Assembly (NCBI GenBank): GCA_001986395.2
Contig: MQVO02000001.1
Span: 372,001-436,000 of the forward strand
Source of the DNA: Irpex lacteus
Taxonomy: Eukaryota; Basidiomycota; Agaricomycetes; Polyporales; Irpicaceae
Direction: 5' to 3'
Length of the DNA stretch: 64,000 bases
Shown piece after piece: positions 1-12,300 of this stretch (positions within the stretch are counted from its first letter, which is position 1; each line of letters begins with the position of its first letter). The position numbers and the translations under genes are program-made. The notes below the pieces were generated by a model. The model did no database searches, was not told where the DNA came from, and saw nothing but the letters and a program-made list of their open reading frames with translations.

Positions 1-630
1 TTCCCCTGCGCAACCGCACACACCCTCTCCTTCAAGATCGGCGGCAAGCTCTTCCCCGTCGACCCGCGCGACTTCGTCTCTTCCCAATCACAATCCTCCG
101 CAAAGGAATGCACCGCATCGAACGTCGTATCCACCGACCCGCCCGCCTCCGGCGCCCTCTTCTCCTGGTCCCTCGGAGACCCGTTCCTCAAGTCGACGAC
201 GGTAATTTTCTATTATGGAAACCTCACGCATCCGAGCGTGGACCCGCCGAAGATTGGGTTCGTGAGTAACGTACCGACGAACGCGGATGATTTGTTGGAG
301 CAGGCGGTCGAGGACGCACAGGCGAGTGGAGGTGTGTTTGAGAGTACGGTGGAAGTTGCGCCGACGGCGTCGACTGTGGTTACGCTCTCTGCGCCTGCTA
401 CCGCTTCCCCCGCCTCGTCCTCCTCTTCAACTGCTGCACCGTCGTCGTCCGCTGCCGTCGTCGATGCCCAGGCTACACCAAGCCCGACACCAGCTGCTGC
501 ATCTTCTGCTGCCAGCCCTAGTGCTACTGATAAGAAGGACAACGGCGCCCTTGGTGGCGTTTCGATACCTTCTTCGAGAACGTTGATGCTTGTGCTTGCT
601 GTTGTCCCTTTGCTGTCGATGCTCTCATAA
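1..630 (+). CDS. Pepsin-like (A1) aspartic protease, C-terminal part, probable GPI anchor; 5' truncated by window
   Basis: The frame is open from base 1 and ends at TAA 628-630, so only the last ~209 residues are present. The start matches the end of the pepsin C-terminal lobe: FKIGGKLFPVDPRDF, then a Cys and the LGDPFLKSTTVIFYYG segment that precedes the usual closing FVS. After the catalytic fold comes a Ser/Ala/Thr/Pro-rich stretch (~100 residues) and a hydrophobic C-terminus (LMLVLAVVPLLSML). This is the layout of a cell-surface, GPI-anchored fungal aspartic protease. Both catalytic aspartates would lie upstream, outside the window. A second A1 protease sits at 46972-48923, but it ends in a true transmembrane segment with a cytosolic tail, so the two are different subtypes. 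Confidence 0.85.
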   Translation, partial: FPCATAHTLSFKIGGKLFPVDPRDFVSSQSQSSAKECTASNVVSTDPPASGALFSWSLGDPFLKSTTVIFYYGNLTHPSVDPPKIGFVSNVPTNADDLLEQAVEDAQASGGVFESTVEVAPTASTVVTLSAPATASPASSSSSTAAPSSSAAVVDAQATPSPTPAAASSAASPSATDKKDNGALGGVSIPSSRTLMLVLAVVPLLSMLS

Positions 631-2141
631 CACTCGCTCATGAATGTTGTTCTTGGATTTGTTGTGCTTTGCTGTGGGTAAACTTAGGAAGAGTTTAATT
701 TATTGTAGTTCGTCGTGGTGCTTAGTCCTTAGAAAAGCATATCATGCCAATGGGACAATGGATATACATGCAAACAAAGAACTACGCGTTCTTGGGTCGC
801 AGAGACGGAATTCTGCCAAATTCGGCGTATGTGGCCAGGCTGTCTCGACGAATCTGGAGGTCTTTCAAATGTGTGCACTGCACCACAAAGAATTTGTTAT
901 CTCGACGCCAGGCCTAAGCTTTGCGTCAACGTCCAACGAACTTGCGTCTTATGTGCTAGATTATAAGGTCCAAGGTATGCAGCGCTCTTGGCCCGCCAAA
1001 AGCTTGCTCACTAGACCAGGAACCGGTCTTGTCAATCGGAGGAACGTGTCTTGCTTAATTGCAGAGTTTAGGCGTTACGGCCGTAGATTAAGTTGTCTGT
1101 GTGATTTTGAAAGACATGGTATAATGCAAGGTTTATTGGGTGCGCGTCGGTGCCGTGAGGGAAGCCCCCAAAAGGCGAATTCAGGGAGGCGGATCAACGC
1201 CACGAGGCCGTCGCAGTATCAAAACAGGAAACTGTCGTCGTTCCGGAGTCGCCTATCGTGCTTGGTTCTGCACCACCATCATCTTCGTTCAGGCCACCTT
1301 CCTCGAGCTCTTTTCTCGTTCGTTGAGCCTGAAATTTCGGTATGAAATCCAGACATTCTCAGTGGCCGCTAGAAAACTCGTCTCTGTGCCTTTTGGATCG
1401 TTCATTGTGACATAGTAGTCCAGGCACGGCCCCGTTTCGAGTGGCAAGGTTCGAATATTATGTTCTCGATTGGACGGCAGAGCTACGGCACAGTATACGC
1501 CTATACGGATCGACCACCAAGGCAACTCCTCGGCCACTAGTTTACCAGGCCTATCTGGCGGGAATCCCGTTGACGTCGGCGCCAGAGGTTGCGCAACATG
1601 ACGTGAATTATGCAGGCGCTCTCACCTTCGGTCTTGGCTGAAGAAACCCACCCACATCCTCCTCCTCAACAAGCTTGCCTCGTTAGCCTGGCGCAATTAT
1701 GAGCTATGGGTAAAGTGTTGCACAGCAGCCGGCAATGGCGAATGTTATCGGTTGCTGATAGTTTGCATGTAGACTTGTTGCGGGCCTCCGCAGCAGTGCG
1801 CCGTCTGGTTAACACTCGGAGTTCGTTCTCTTGGCTGCCGTCCTTCTCGAGAAGAACGGCAGCCTGGAGGGCCTGCGAGGCGAGCATCTATGACATCGAC
1901 GGTAGATTGTGAGTCTATTTCTTGGTACACAAGTATCGCAATTGGGCTTTCCTCATTCGTGCTTAGGTCGCATCTAGGAGTATTGCTACTCCTCGCATAG
2001 ATGATGCGATTCAGAGCCCCGACGCTAGGCGCGATTCTACAGTTTACAGCTACTGCCGAGTAGTTCTCTTCCAAGAACTAAGTCTATGGCACGCAACATG
2101 CGATTCCAGGAACAGCAAATAAGTTCCAAGTCGTCTCTGGC
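631..2141. other. Intergenic stretch, no supported gene
   Basis: This holds the 3' flank of the aspartic protease and the distal promoter of the first MFS transporter. Open frames here (for example 644-1345, +) show no family motif and have low-complexity, basic composition. From about 1735 onward the DNA resembles the region starting about 5055, so it belongs to the duplicated promoter of the transporter pair. Confidence 0.6.
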
Positions 2142-2148
2142 TATATAA
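2142..2148 (+). promoter_or_regulatory. TATA box of first MFS transporter
   Basis: TATATAA lies ~75 bp upstream of the ATG at 2222. A matching TTATAA sits ~82 bp upstream of the ATG of the second copy, and the surrounding bases are conserved (TATAATGA followed by CG and CCTGGG). Conservation between the copies supports function. Confidence 0.55.
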
Positions 2149-2221
2149 TGAACGATCCTGGGATGTAAACGAGTCGGAGGTACCACTTCCTCTGCTCCTT
2201 GATATCCCAGGACTTTGCATT

Positions 2222-4457
2222 ATGGCATCTGCTCCTTTGGCCAGTGACACCAAAGCGCCTGTTGGCGTGCCTATCTCCCCCTCATCCTCTATCGAGAAGT
2301 CCGCTCTCAAGGACACCGAGAGCGAAGCCTCCAGGGATGCTAATGATCTCCTGCCGCCGTTGGACGAGAAACCTCGGTTCACCGATCTCTTGTTCGGTCG
2401 CAAGGCACGGATAGACCCGGACTCTATTGCCACCCGAAGAAGCGTCTTCGACGATCCTAACCTTGCGAAGCACTACCAGCCGTCGCCGAAGTACGAGAAC
2501 CTCCACAGGTTTGACCCCAACGCGCGCTGGACCTTCCGAGAGGAAAAGGTGTGTCCTTAGTTGTTACCCTCAGTCCGCGTGTATTGAACTGTATCCGCAG
2601 GCTATCCTCCGGAAAATCGATTGGAGAGTCATGCTTTGGGCGGCGATTAGTTTCTCAGCGGTATGTGGTTGTTCGTACCTCAGTTACGACAGTTTGACTT
2701 ATCATCCTACAGCTCAATATCGACCGTGGTAACCTGTCTCAAGCGAACACGGACAACTTTCTGCCTGACCTAGGCATGACCACGAACGACTATAACTTGG
2801 GAAACAGCGTTTTCCGTCTGGCCTTCTTGGCCGCCGAGCTTCCCAGTCAACTGATCAGTAAGAAGGTACGATCATCCTAGTCACTAGTCATCATAACGTT
2901 CTTGCTGAACTCGATCAATGCAGCTCGGTCCTGATCGCTGGATTCCGACTCAGATGTGCTTGTGGTGTATGTCGAATGTTTTCTTGATACTCCTACCGCA
3001 AATACTGAATGCACTTTATTATAGCTATCGTCACACTCTGCCAGTTCTGGCTTACTGGAAGGAGCAGTTTCCTCGCTTGCCGCGCTCTGCTTGGTCTCAT
3101 CCAGGGCGGTTTCATTCCCGACCTTATCCTTTACCTGTCATGTACGTGCAGTTCTATTGCTTTTATATTTGGTACTTATCCCTCGTACAGATTACTACAC
3201 AAAGACTGAGCTCCCGATCCGACTTGCGTTTTTCTGGATGTCGTCGAACGTGTGCAGCATTGTTGCTAGCTTCTTAGCGTACGGCGTACTCCACTTGCGT
3301 GGAGTTCACGGCAAGGCTGGCTGGAGGTGGCTCTTCCTGATTGAGTAAGCTATTCGACAAATTATCATGCTCACTCTCTAATATCATACTTACAGAGGTC
3401 TCATAACGCTGTCAGTTGGCGTTGCTACGTTCTTCATGATGCCACCCTCCCCCACTCAGACCAAGAAGTGGTTCAGGCCTAATGGCTGGTTCACTGAGCG
3501 CGAGGAGACGATCATTGTCTCTCGTGTGCTTCGAGATGATCCCACCAAGGGTGACATGCACAACCGCGAGGGTCTGAGTATCAAGCGCCTCTTCAAGGCT
3601 GTCTGCGATTACGACTTATGGCCTCTGTATATCCTGTGAGTGAAGGCCTTTTTCCACGACAGTGTATGCATATTCATTAACATCTTTTTCAGCGGTCTCA
3701 TGTTCGGTATTCCGATCTCGCCCGTCGGATCTTATTTGACACTCTCCCTGAGGCACCTTGGGTATGTTTATCACGCTCAATGCATTAATGGTTCACTCAT
3801 CATCTCACGACCGTGACCTGTTAGATTTGATACGTTCAAGACCAACTTACTCACCATTCCCCACACTGTCCTCGGCTTCTGCTCCATGTTCCTGATCACC
3901 TTACTCTCGGAGGCCGTCAACGACAGAGCAATCGTATCCATGCTCGAGGATCTCTGGGCCCTTCCATTCCTCGTTGCATTGTACTGTTTACCCGCGAATC
4001 CCAACCCGTGGATTTACTATGTAAGTATCCTTCCTTCTCTGCGGTACAATGACTCGACCTGACTTTGTGAATGCAGGGTGTTACTACGGCACTTCTAGCG
4101 TACCCCTACACTCATCCAATCCAAGTCGGCTGGTGCTCTCGTAACTCGGGTGCCGTCGCCTCGCGCACGGTCAACGCATCCCTTTACAACATGTTCGTCC
4201 AGCTCAGCTCCGTCATCTCTGCAAATATCTACCGAAAGGACGACGCTCCCCGTTACCACCGCGGAAACAAGGTTCTCATCAGCATCGCTTGCGTCAACCT
4301 GATCGTGCTGTACCCTGCCACGAAGGCGTACTATATATGGCGCAACAAGCAGCGCGACAGAATATGGAACGCGATGACTCCCGAGGAGCAGTCTCACTAT
4401 CTCGAGACTACAACGGATGTCGGCAACCGCAGGCTCGACTTCAGGTTCGCTCATTAG
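2222..4457 (+). CDS. MFS transporter, anion:cation symporter (ACS, allantoate/nicotinate permease-like) family, copy 1
   Basis: Ten exons can be joined through nine short introns, giving a protein of ~510 residues with about 12 hydrophobic segments. Visible landmarks are a long hydrophilic N-terminus; the first helix region ([18 protein letters not shown]) running into [41 protein letters not shown] (the MFS helix-4 motif); and a C-terminal [15 protein letters not shown] helix. This is the pattern of fungal ACS (Dal5/TNA1-like) permeases, which take up organic anions such as vitamins or allantoate by proton symport at the plasma membrane; the substrate cannot be told from sequence. The next gene is a tandem copy with all introns at the same places. 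The start is the first ATG, ~75 bp after a TATA box. Confidence 0.9.
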
Positions 4458-5054
4458 GTTTGCGCAGGACTCGAGTAGAGGGTTCTTCGTGATACTGTTT
4501 TTGGGTTTCAAGCTTGATAGCATAGATGTAGGGATATTAAATCGTAATTTTCACTAAGCACGATGTATATTCGCTCGATGTCAAGCAGTGTAGGATATTG
4601 TTCTTGCTTATTTGTTTTTCTCCCGAATGTACATGTTCATTGCTCCCAGCCATCCCCCTCACGCTTGTGCACGAGTGAATTTCAGGAAAGCCAGGTGTCC
4701 CGTCGGTCCCCAAATCTGATGCCATTTCCGAGGACCTAGACATCCTGCCAGTACTAGTGTAATGTGTCCATACTCCCTAGAGGCTAAAAGCAGTGGCATA
4801 CCCGTGAGCGCCGGGGTCGAGCTTGCCGACGGCTTGAGCGCTATGAAGGTGATGTGCCGCGTGAAATATTGAAGGCCAGCGTTCTGCCCATCCCACTGCC
4901 AGTGTAGGCTCCATTCGTGAACTCAAACAATCATAGGGTCTAAGTCGTTCAGCTAGCCAACCTGACACAGGAACGACAGGCAGAACTATGTTGGAATACA
5001 ATGCAGCAGATACAGTGTCGCGTAAATTGGAAGGTTGTACTCAATAGCCGTCTA
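4458..5054. other. Spacer between tandem MFS copies
   Basis: The first ~110 bases resemble the 3' flank of copy 2 (for example a shared ATAGATGTA and ACGATGTA), so the duplicated unit includes the 3' end. The middle of the spacer (~4570-5055) matches neither side. The minus-strand frame 4777-5001 has no recognisable motif. No supported gene. Confidence 0.5.
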
Positions 5055-5416
5055 TGGCGAATTTCCTCGGTTGCTGATGTCTTCGATGTAGCCTCGTTGC
5101 GGCCACCTCAGTGCTGACAGCGCTGAAGATTTGCATTCCTGATACTAGTAGCAGCAGAAAGGTCTCGCGGAGTGAAAATCTATGGCATTCAAACAGCAGG
5201 TCGTGAGTCTATTTTCCTCGATATGCCAAGTGTCGCAATTGGGCTTCTCTTATTCGTGATCAGGTCGCTCCCAGGAGGTGTTGCTACTCCCCGCATAGAT
5301 GATGCAATTCTGACTGTCGTCGACTTTATGTGCAATCTTACAGCTACTGGATTACAGTTACGGCACGCCATGGCGAGTACCAGGCACAACAAGTGGGTTC
5401 AAGATAACCTGTAGCT

Positions 5417-5422
5417 TTATAA
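5417..5422 (+). promoter_or_regulatory. TATA box of second MFS transporter
   Basis: TTATAA lies ~82 bp upstream of the ATG at 5503, at the position equivalent to the TATA element of copy 1. Confidence 0.5.
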
Positions 5423-5502
5423 TGAGCGAACCTGGGCGTGCTCAAACCAGCGGTGTTCCTCCCCTCCCCTCTTCGCGTATCTCGAGCTCAGCATCGTAAG
5501 CG

Positions 5503-7741
5503 ATGGCGACCGTTCCTTTGGCTAGCGACTCCAAGGCGCCTGTGGGCGTTCCCCTATCCCCGTCTTCCTCTATAGACAAGTCCCGTCTCCAGGATACCGT
5601 GAGCCAGCTATCTGCAGACACTGCTGAGGAGCTCCTGCCACCGGTAGACGAGAAGCCCCGGTTTACCGATCTGCTCTTCGGCCGCAACAAGGAGCAAAGG
5701 GATCCGGACAGTATTGCTACTCGCAGAAGCGTTTACGATGATCCTAACCTCGCGAAGCATTATTGGCCTTCGCCGAAGTACGAGAACCTGCACAGGTTTG
5801 ATCCCACTGCTCGTTGGAGCTGGCGGGAGGAAAAGGTGTGTTCTCAACCTTACTTTTTTGTGGTTCTGTCACTAACTCAGGCTCGCGTCCTGCAGGCCAT
5901 AGTCAGGAAGATTGACTGGAGGGTCATGCTCTGGGCCGCGATCAGTTTCTCTGCAGTACGTGGATGATATCTACTAGATATACAGAAACGCTCACTTTCT
6001 GCGTGTAGCTGAACATCGATCGTGGAAACCTGTCTCAAGCGAACACGGATAACTTCTTACCTGACTTAGGAATGACCACTAACGACTTTAATCTGGGAAA
6101 TACCGTCTTCCGAGTCGCCTTCTTGGTTGCTGAACTGCCCAGTCAGCTGATAAGCAAAAAGGTGCTTATTTTCCAGAGTATCCTGTTCGATCTCTTTCTG
6201 AATTTCGTTTTTAAGGTCGGTCCGGATCGCTGGATCCCGACTCAGATGTGCCTGTGGTGTCAGTCGAGCTTTATATGACCGCCGACCAGATCCTGATTCA
6301 ATGTTCTCCGTAGCCATCGTCACTCTATGCCAATTCTGGCTTAGTGGAAGGAGCAGCTTCCTTGCTTGCCGCGCACTACTCGGACTTATCCAGGGTGGTT
6401 TCATCCCTGACCTCATCCTTTACTTATCATGTAGGTATCTTGTATGCTCTTCGCTCTAGTTCGTTGCTTATTCTTTGCGTAGACTATTACACGAAAACTG
6501 AGCTCCCCATCCGACTCGCGTTCTTCTGGATGTCATCAAACGTATGCAGTATCATCGCTAGCTTCATAGCCTACGGTGTTCTCCACATGCGCGGAGTCCT
6601 AGGCAGAGCTGGCTGGAGATGGCTTTTCCTGATAGAGTAAGTCAGCCGTGACACTCTCACGTCAATCTTCTGACAATGAGGTTGATAGGGGTCTTATAAC
6701 GCTTGCCATCGGTTTCGCCACGTTCTTCATGATGCCGCCCTCCCCCACTCAGACCAAGAAGTGGTTCAGGCCCAACGGCTGGTTCAACGAACGTGAGGAG
6801 ACGATCATTGTTTCTCGTGTGCTTCGGGACGATCCCACCAAGGGTGACATGCACAACCGTGAGGGGTTGTCCATCAAGCGCCTCTTCAAGGCCGTCTGCG
6901 ACTACGACCTATGGCCACTGTATATCCTGTGAGCAGTAGACATGTTGAATTTCGCTCGCGGTGGACTAACAACTGTTTTCACAGGGGCTTGATGTTCGGT
7001 ATCCCGATCTCGCCTCCATCATCCTACCTGACTCTCTCTTTGAGGAATCTTGGGTATGTGTGCAAAAGTCTTCTCTCGGAGTTTCGCCACTCACTCTGCG
7101 ATGTAATAGATTTGGAACGTTCAAGACCAACCTCCTTACCATCCCCTCTACAGTACTTGGCTTCTGCTCCATGTTCCTCATCACTCTCCTTTCGGAGGCC
7201 GTCAACGACAGAGCCATCGTATCCATGTTGGAGGACCTTTGGGCACTTCCGTTCCTCGTTGCGCTGTACTGTCTTCCAGAGCATCCCAATCCGTGGATTT
7301 ACTACGTAAGTCCAGAGTCTGCAACTTTTTATATTATTAGGTAGCTCACATTGGTTTCAGGGTTTGGCCACGGCGCTCCTGTCGTATCCCTACACTCACC
7401 CAATCCAAGTCGGCTGGTGCTCTCGTAACTCGGGTGCCGTCGCCTCGCGCACAGTGAACGCCTCCCTTTACAACATGTTCGTCCAGCTCAGCTCCGTTAT
7501 CTCTGCGAACATCTACCGAAAGGACGACGCACCCCGCTACCGTCGTGGTAATCGAGTCCTCATCAGCATCGCTTGCGTCAACTTGATAGTTCTGTATCCT
7601 GCCACGAAGCTATACTACATCTGGCGCAACAAGCAGCGTGACAGGATATGGAACGCGATGACTCCCGAGGAGCAGTCCCACTACCTGGAGACGACGAAGG
7701 ACGTTGGCAACCGCAGGCTGGATTTCAGGTTTGCCCATTAA
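5503..7741 (+). CDS. MFS transporter, ACS family, copy 2 (tandem duplicate)
   Basis: This gene parallels the transporter at 2222-4457 exon by exon, with introns at the same positions. Exons are nearly identical in protein (for example the [15 protein letters not shown] helix and the [13 protein letters not shown] loop). Differences concentrate in the N-terminal hydrophilic region (copy 2 has NKEQRDPDS where copy 1 has KARIDPDS) and in the introns, which differ in length and sequence. The reading frame is intact, so both copies could be functional. About 400 bp of upstream DNA, including the TATA box, were copied too, so initial regulation was probably shared. Same inferred role: uptake of an organic anion at the plasma membrane. 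Confidence 0.9.
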
Positions 7742-8019
7742 CGGCTGGCTTATGCGATTTGGGCAGAATTCGAAGGAAGCTGGTCATGACATTGAATCGA
7801 GGCTTTATGCTTATTACAATAGATGTAAGAATACTTTGAATTGTATCGACTACTTAGTACGATGTACGCATAAGGATGTCTCTCTTAAAACATATATACT
7901 GTCTCTGGCTTTCAACCAGTTTTGCGAATTGATATGCTGACCAACCGTCTGATGATACGACAATGGTCTGACGTGGTATGTCTACGAGAGACTAGGACGA
8001 TGTATACATATATGAATAC

Positions 8020-8490
8020 CATGGCTCGCATCTGAGAGATCCAGCTGTCTGCCATCAAATGCGGGTGTATGGGTGTAAGTTCAAGACCAAGGCCGTTCTG
8101 TGGTCAGGCAGCACGGTAGCGAATTACCCACTCTGCAGGGTTCTTCCGAGACAGCGAAGGGTCCTGTAAGAAAGCCACCCCATGGCCAGAGAATCGCGCA
8201 ATCGTGGAAGCTTACCCCGGAGAGAACGTGACAATAGCTTGTTCGCACAGGGTTTTTCGCTAGCATCCACCTCTCTAACCCGCACGCCTCGACGAACATC
8301 CCATGTACCATTACGCCTCCCTCTCATACGACGACTACGAGGCTGCCGCGTCAGACTCACCTCTGTGTAGAACGGAGAGGAGGAAGTACTGCAGAGCCCT
8401 CTAGGCCATCGACTTGCGAGATTCGAGTTTATATCGAGTTCGAAAGCCTCGTATGCTGTCCAGCTCCAGTCGTATGTATGGATTGGAGAG
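8020..8490 (-). pseudogene. Cytochrome P450 relic (C-terminal part)
   Basis: No frame is open, but the DNA aligns piecewise and in order to the last two exons of the P450 at 13414-15587. At ~8047-8190 it matches the heme-binding exon (GATTCTTCCCGAGACAGCCG there, GGTTCTTCCGAGACAGCG here). At ~8205-8270 it matches the preceding intron donor and exon end. At ~8290-8400 it matches the exon encoding the stretch before the PERF motif (ACGAACATCCCATGTACC here, ACGAACATGCCATCTACT there). At ~8455-8490 it matches the segment around GTCCAGCTC. About 80 bp are missing near 8285. The heme loop reads through only with frameshifts and there is no intact Cys-loop frame. I infer an old, decaying duplicate. 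Confidence 0.75.
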
Positions 8491-9359
8491 ATTCACGTCC
8501 TTAGCAACTCCTCGCGGCAGACGCAACATGACCGTTCGTCCATTCCAAACTGGGCCAGCTCGCCTTGTGCACCGTGGCCACGCCTTCAAAGCTCGACATT
8601 TGAGCAACTTCCAACATGCGAAAGGTGTGTGTTGAGTGTGATGGGACAAGTGGACGTTGCGAGTGCGGCAGTCTCAGGCTCACAGACTCTGAGGCCGGGC
8701 GAGCAGCTCCTCGCCGAAGCAGAAAATCGAACCGATCCGCCCGCTCATCAGCGGCGCTGGAACGCTCGGAGGGAATTGGCGCATTCGGGAAGGTCGTGTA
8801 GTTCAGACGTCGGCAGCCGTACTCGCAAACGTATCTCGTCGTTCGTGGACCAAAGCACGGATAACTCGCACTAGTATCTGCAGGAAAGCGAGAGATGGGT
8901 TGGAGGTGAGTCTGATTGTGTCGCAATGTCGCAAATACTGACCGTCAGTGGCGGATTACCCACGCTTTGATCATAGGCTTGTGCATTCTTCGTTGAGCCC
9001 TTTTGCGAGCTTGATAGCGGACCGTTCTTGAGAGTAGCCTCATGTACATGGACGGAGTGCTCACACTCGTCGAATTCAATCCATCGAAAAGAGTCCTCGC
9101 TGTGCTGAAAGCGGTTTAGCCCAATGGCCTTTGGCCAATGGATGACAGGCCAAGGCCTTGATATGTTCTCTGCTGAAGTTAGCTTACAGCTGGCTGATAC
9201 CGCGAAATGGGGACAAACATTTTGAGTGGCCAAGCTACTCTCAACGTCTCTGTAACGCCATAAATCCAGAAAAAGGTGCGTGGACGCTGATAGCCAGGCT
9301 GTGCACCTCTCCGACCCACTCTCCCCTTGAACACATACTCATCGTTGTTGACGGTGTAC
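8491..9359. other. Intergenic; promoter side of RasGEF gene
   Basis: No gene is supported. The minus-strand frame 8501-8926 has no motif. The part nearest the RasGEF start contains two CCAAT boxes, listed separately. Confidence 0.5.
9121..9139 (+). promoter_or_regulatory. Paired CCAAT boxes upstream of RasGEF gene
   Basis: CCAATGG occurs twice, 14 bp apart, flanking a GGCC-TTT-GGCC palindrome, ~220-240 bp upstream of the ATG at 9360. CCAAT elements are bound by the HAP/CBF complex in fungi; use here is inferred. Confidence 0.35.
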
Positions 9360-12300
9360 ATGGACAGGTCACTGCCCCGCCCAAGGCCTTTTCGAGGTCG
9401 CGGCAAGCCTTCTACCCGTGCGAAGATTGGTCACGTGTCACGTGATGTTGTCCAACAGACCTCAGCGGCCAGCACCCCAGCATACAACTCTACCGCGACC
9501 ATAACCCATCGTTTCCCACCAAATTTGACCTCTGCAACATTTGATTTACCCAACCCACGTCCCATCGCTCATCACTCGACTCCGAAGCTCCAGGAACATC
9601 CACTGCATCCTGGGGTATTCACGATGAACGTCAACCCTCAGCACGACGCGCTGAAGCGAGCTCATCCAGGCCATTCGAAGGCTAATAACCGTCCCAAGCA
9701 TGATACGATCGCGTCCTTCTCCACGCGAATGAAGGTCGACGACGCTCCTGCACACTCTGTACCTGCTCAAATTGAACGCCCCATCCCGATGTCGCAGCCC
9801 GACGGATTAGAACGTGCTCAACGTGACGCGGCCAGCGTTCAACCACCCCCGCTCCCCACTCCTCGAGCTGTCCAACTGCTCACTCATGCCTTTCCTCGAC
9901 CCTCTCGTGACCTCATCGAAGAGCCCGACACCATCGAATTCGAACCCACGGTGTTCTTCACTCATATCGGTCGCGGTGCTATTCCGCATCCAATCAACTT
10001 CAAGATCGTCGAAGCGTACTACGAAGCACGGCAACGTTGCTCCCTTGCATGGGTGAAGAAGGTTAAAGACATGGTGAAGGATTCCACGCCAGAGTTCATC
10101 GCGGCGTCGAAGGCTCTGAGAGGAGAGCTCCTGGTGCTCACTATGAGTGGATGGATGGAGATTCACGTGAAGGTCGCGGTGCAGAACCTCGAAGTTTGGG
10201 AGAGTTTACTCGAAAGTCACTTGGACAAGCTGATGCTGCGTGATGCGATGACGGCGAACGCCAGGAAGATCTACTGGAAGTTCGGAGGCTACCTGTTGGC
10301 CCGTCTTGAGGACGCGAACCAAAATTTGGCGGATACGCTCGGATTCGAGATCGAGCTTGGGAGGGCTTCAATGGAGCGCCTCCTGGCTCACATCAAGATC
10401 ATTGGGCCTCGGATAGAAAAACCTGGGTTCTTCGCTCGTGCAGTCGAACACGCCGTCGCTCACTTCAAAGACGCGGCCAAGGCACAGGCTGCGAGTAAGA
10501 AAGTCGCGAAGGTCGAGATCGCGGACCCGTCCCAGTACCCTACACGAGCCACTACGACTGCAGCTAAACCCAAGGTGCCGCCGACGCCTGCGCCAGAGTA
10601 CTTTGACGAATGTACCGACGAGAGTCTCACCGACCTCAGCATCAACCTTCGGGCTGCGTGTGTGGCTTTCCATCTGGTGTTCAAGCACCATGAGGCTACT
10701 GGCGTCGTCCTTCCCGTGGGTTCATCGGGCAAGAAACTTGATCACCCCTCCCTTCTTCGCGAAGCCAACCTTCCCACTCTTGTCCGATACCTGACGGACC
10801 ACTTCGAGTCCCGCGACGAGGATGTCATCGAGCTCATGGATGCGTTTTTCCGTTTCTTCCGCTTCCTCATCAAGCCACTCGCCCTCCTCAAGCTTCTCAC
10901 TGACCGATACCAGGAGACGCCTCCTGAACACTACTCGGATGAAGACCGTCTCGAGTGGAGCGCAGAGCACGTGTTCACGAAGCTGTTCATTGTCCGTATG
11001 ATCTCCAGGTGGCTCGAGTGCTATTACATCCACTCGGAGGACCGGATTATTCGCAACGACGTCAACAGGTTCGTCCGCGGCTTGGTCGTCAAGGATGAAG
11101 ACCTCCCTCCCAGTGCCGCCAAGCTCATCACGCTCGAGCTCCTCGAATGCGACTCCGGCCGACGGGGTGTCACCTACGCACCCGTGTTGGAGCGTGTCAT
11201 CGCCGAGGGCAAGAAGAACATAAAGGAGTACCCAGAGACTGCTTTCACCAAGTATCTGGTCGCACTGGATACTCTGAAGAAAGACAGGGAGAGTGAGGGG
11301 GCGGATATACTTTTGTTCCACCACGATGGTGGCGCGGAAGAGTTGGCGAGGACTCTCACAAGGCGTGCAGCTGTTGGGCTCCAATATATGGTGCCTGCGA
11401 ATTTGCTCTTCTATAAGTCGCGAGGAGATGCCCCTTGGTTGAAAGATTGTAGTTCGTTCAGCCAGATGCTCACGATGTGGGTTTTGGAGAGCATCTTGAG
11501 CCAAGTCTCACCTCAGAATCGTGCCAAGGCACACGAAGTTTTGATCGAGGTGGCATGGGTGAGCGTCGTTCATCTCTCAGTGTCCTTCTACTTCTAACGC
11601 CTTTCGCAGATATGCCTTCGCATGCGTAACTTCATGTGTGCATTCAGCATGACCATCGCCTTGTCTCAGAATTGCCTCCTTCGTCTGTCTAAGACCAGAA
11701 AGGTTAGATTTCTATATCCTCCGTTGCACCCCCGTCCACGGTACTCACTCCGCCATTCTCCACCACAGTATATCTCCCCAGCACACAAGAAACGCTTCCG
11801 TTTGCTTAATGAGTTCTTTGGGAGCGACAATAACAAGGAATACACCAAAGCGATCCGGAGCAACATTGCACCTACCATTCCCAACACAGGTAAGTCTATC
11901 GTCTTTGATGATACATAAACGTTTCACTTATTTATCAACATTTAGTGATCGTAGAAACTCAGCTTGACAGAATATCAGGTGGCCAGGGGTTCCGCAATTC
12001 GATTATCAACGCCAAGGACGGTGTTACACCCATTCGATTTAATGTTTTGCGCTCGCTGGGAACGGTAGTCAAAGGTTTGTTCCGTTGTCTCACTTTGCAA
12101 ATGCATAGAGCGTCGCTCATTCCTTGACACAGATGTAGAAAGATGCTACATCCCGTACGAGGTCCCGGTCCACGAGTTAATAGAGGATTGGGTGTTTTCG
12201 ACGCTTTTGCCCTTCGAAGGACGCGACATCATCAGGTTCAAGGAAGAAATGGACCGGTTGAGGTATGTGCATGTCTATAATACTTACCCCTTACTTAACA

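Noticed and set aside
644..1345. 233-codon plus-strand open frame after the first aspartic protease
   Set aside because: No family motif, irregular composition, lies in the 3' flank; probably chance.
1440..1460. GGTTCGAAT resembling a tRNA B box
   Set aside because: No matching A box or cloverleaf around it, and the final CC of the B box is missing.
8501..8926. 141-codon minus-strand frame upstream of the RasGEF gene
   Set aside because: No recognisable domain; overlaps several other meaningless frames.
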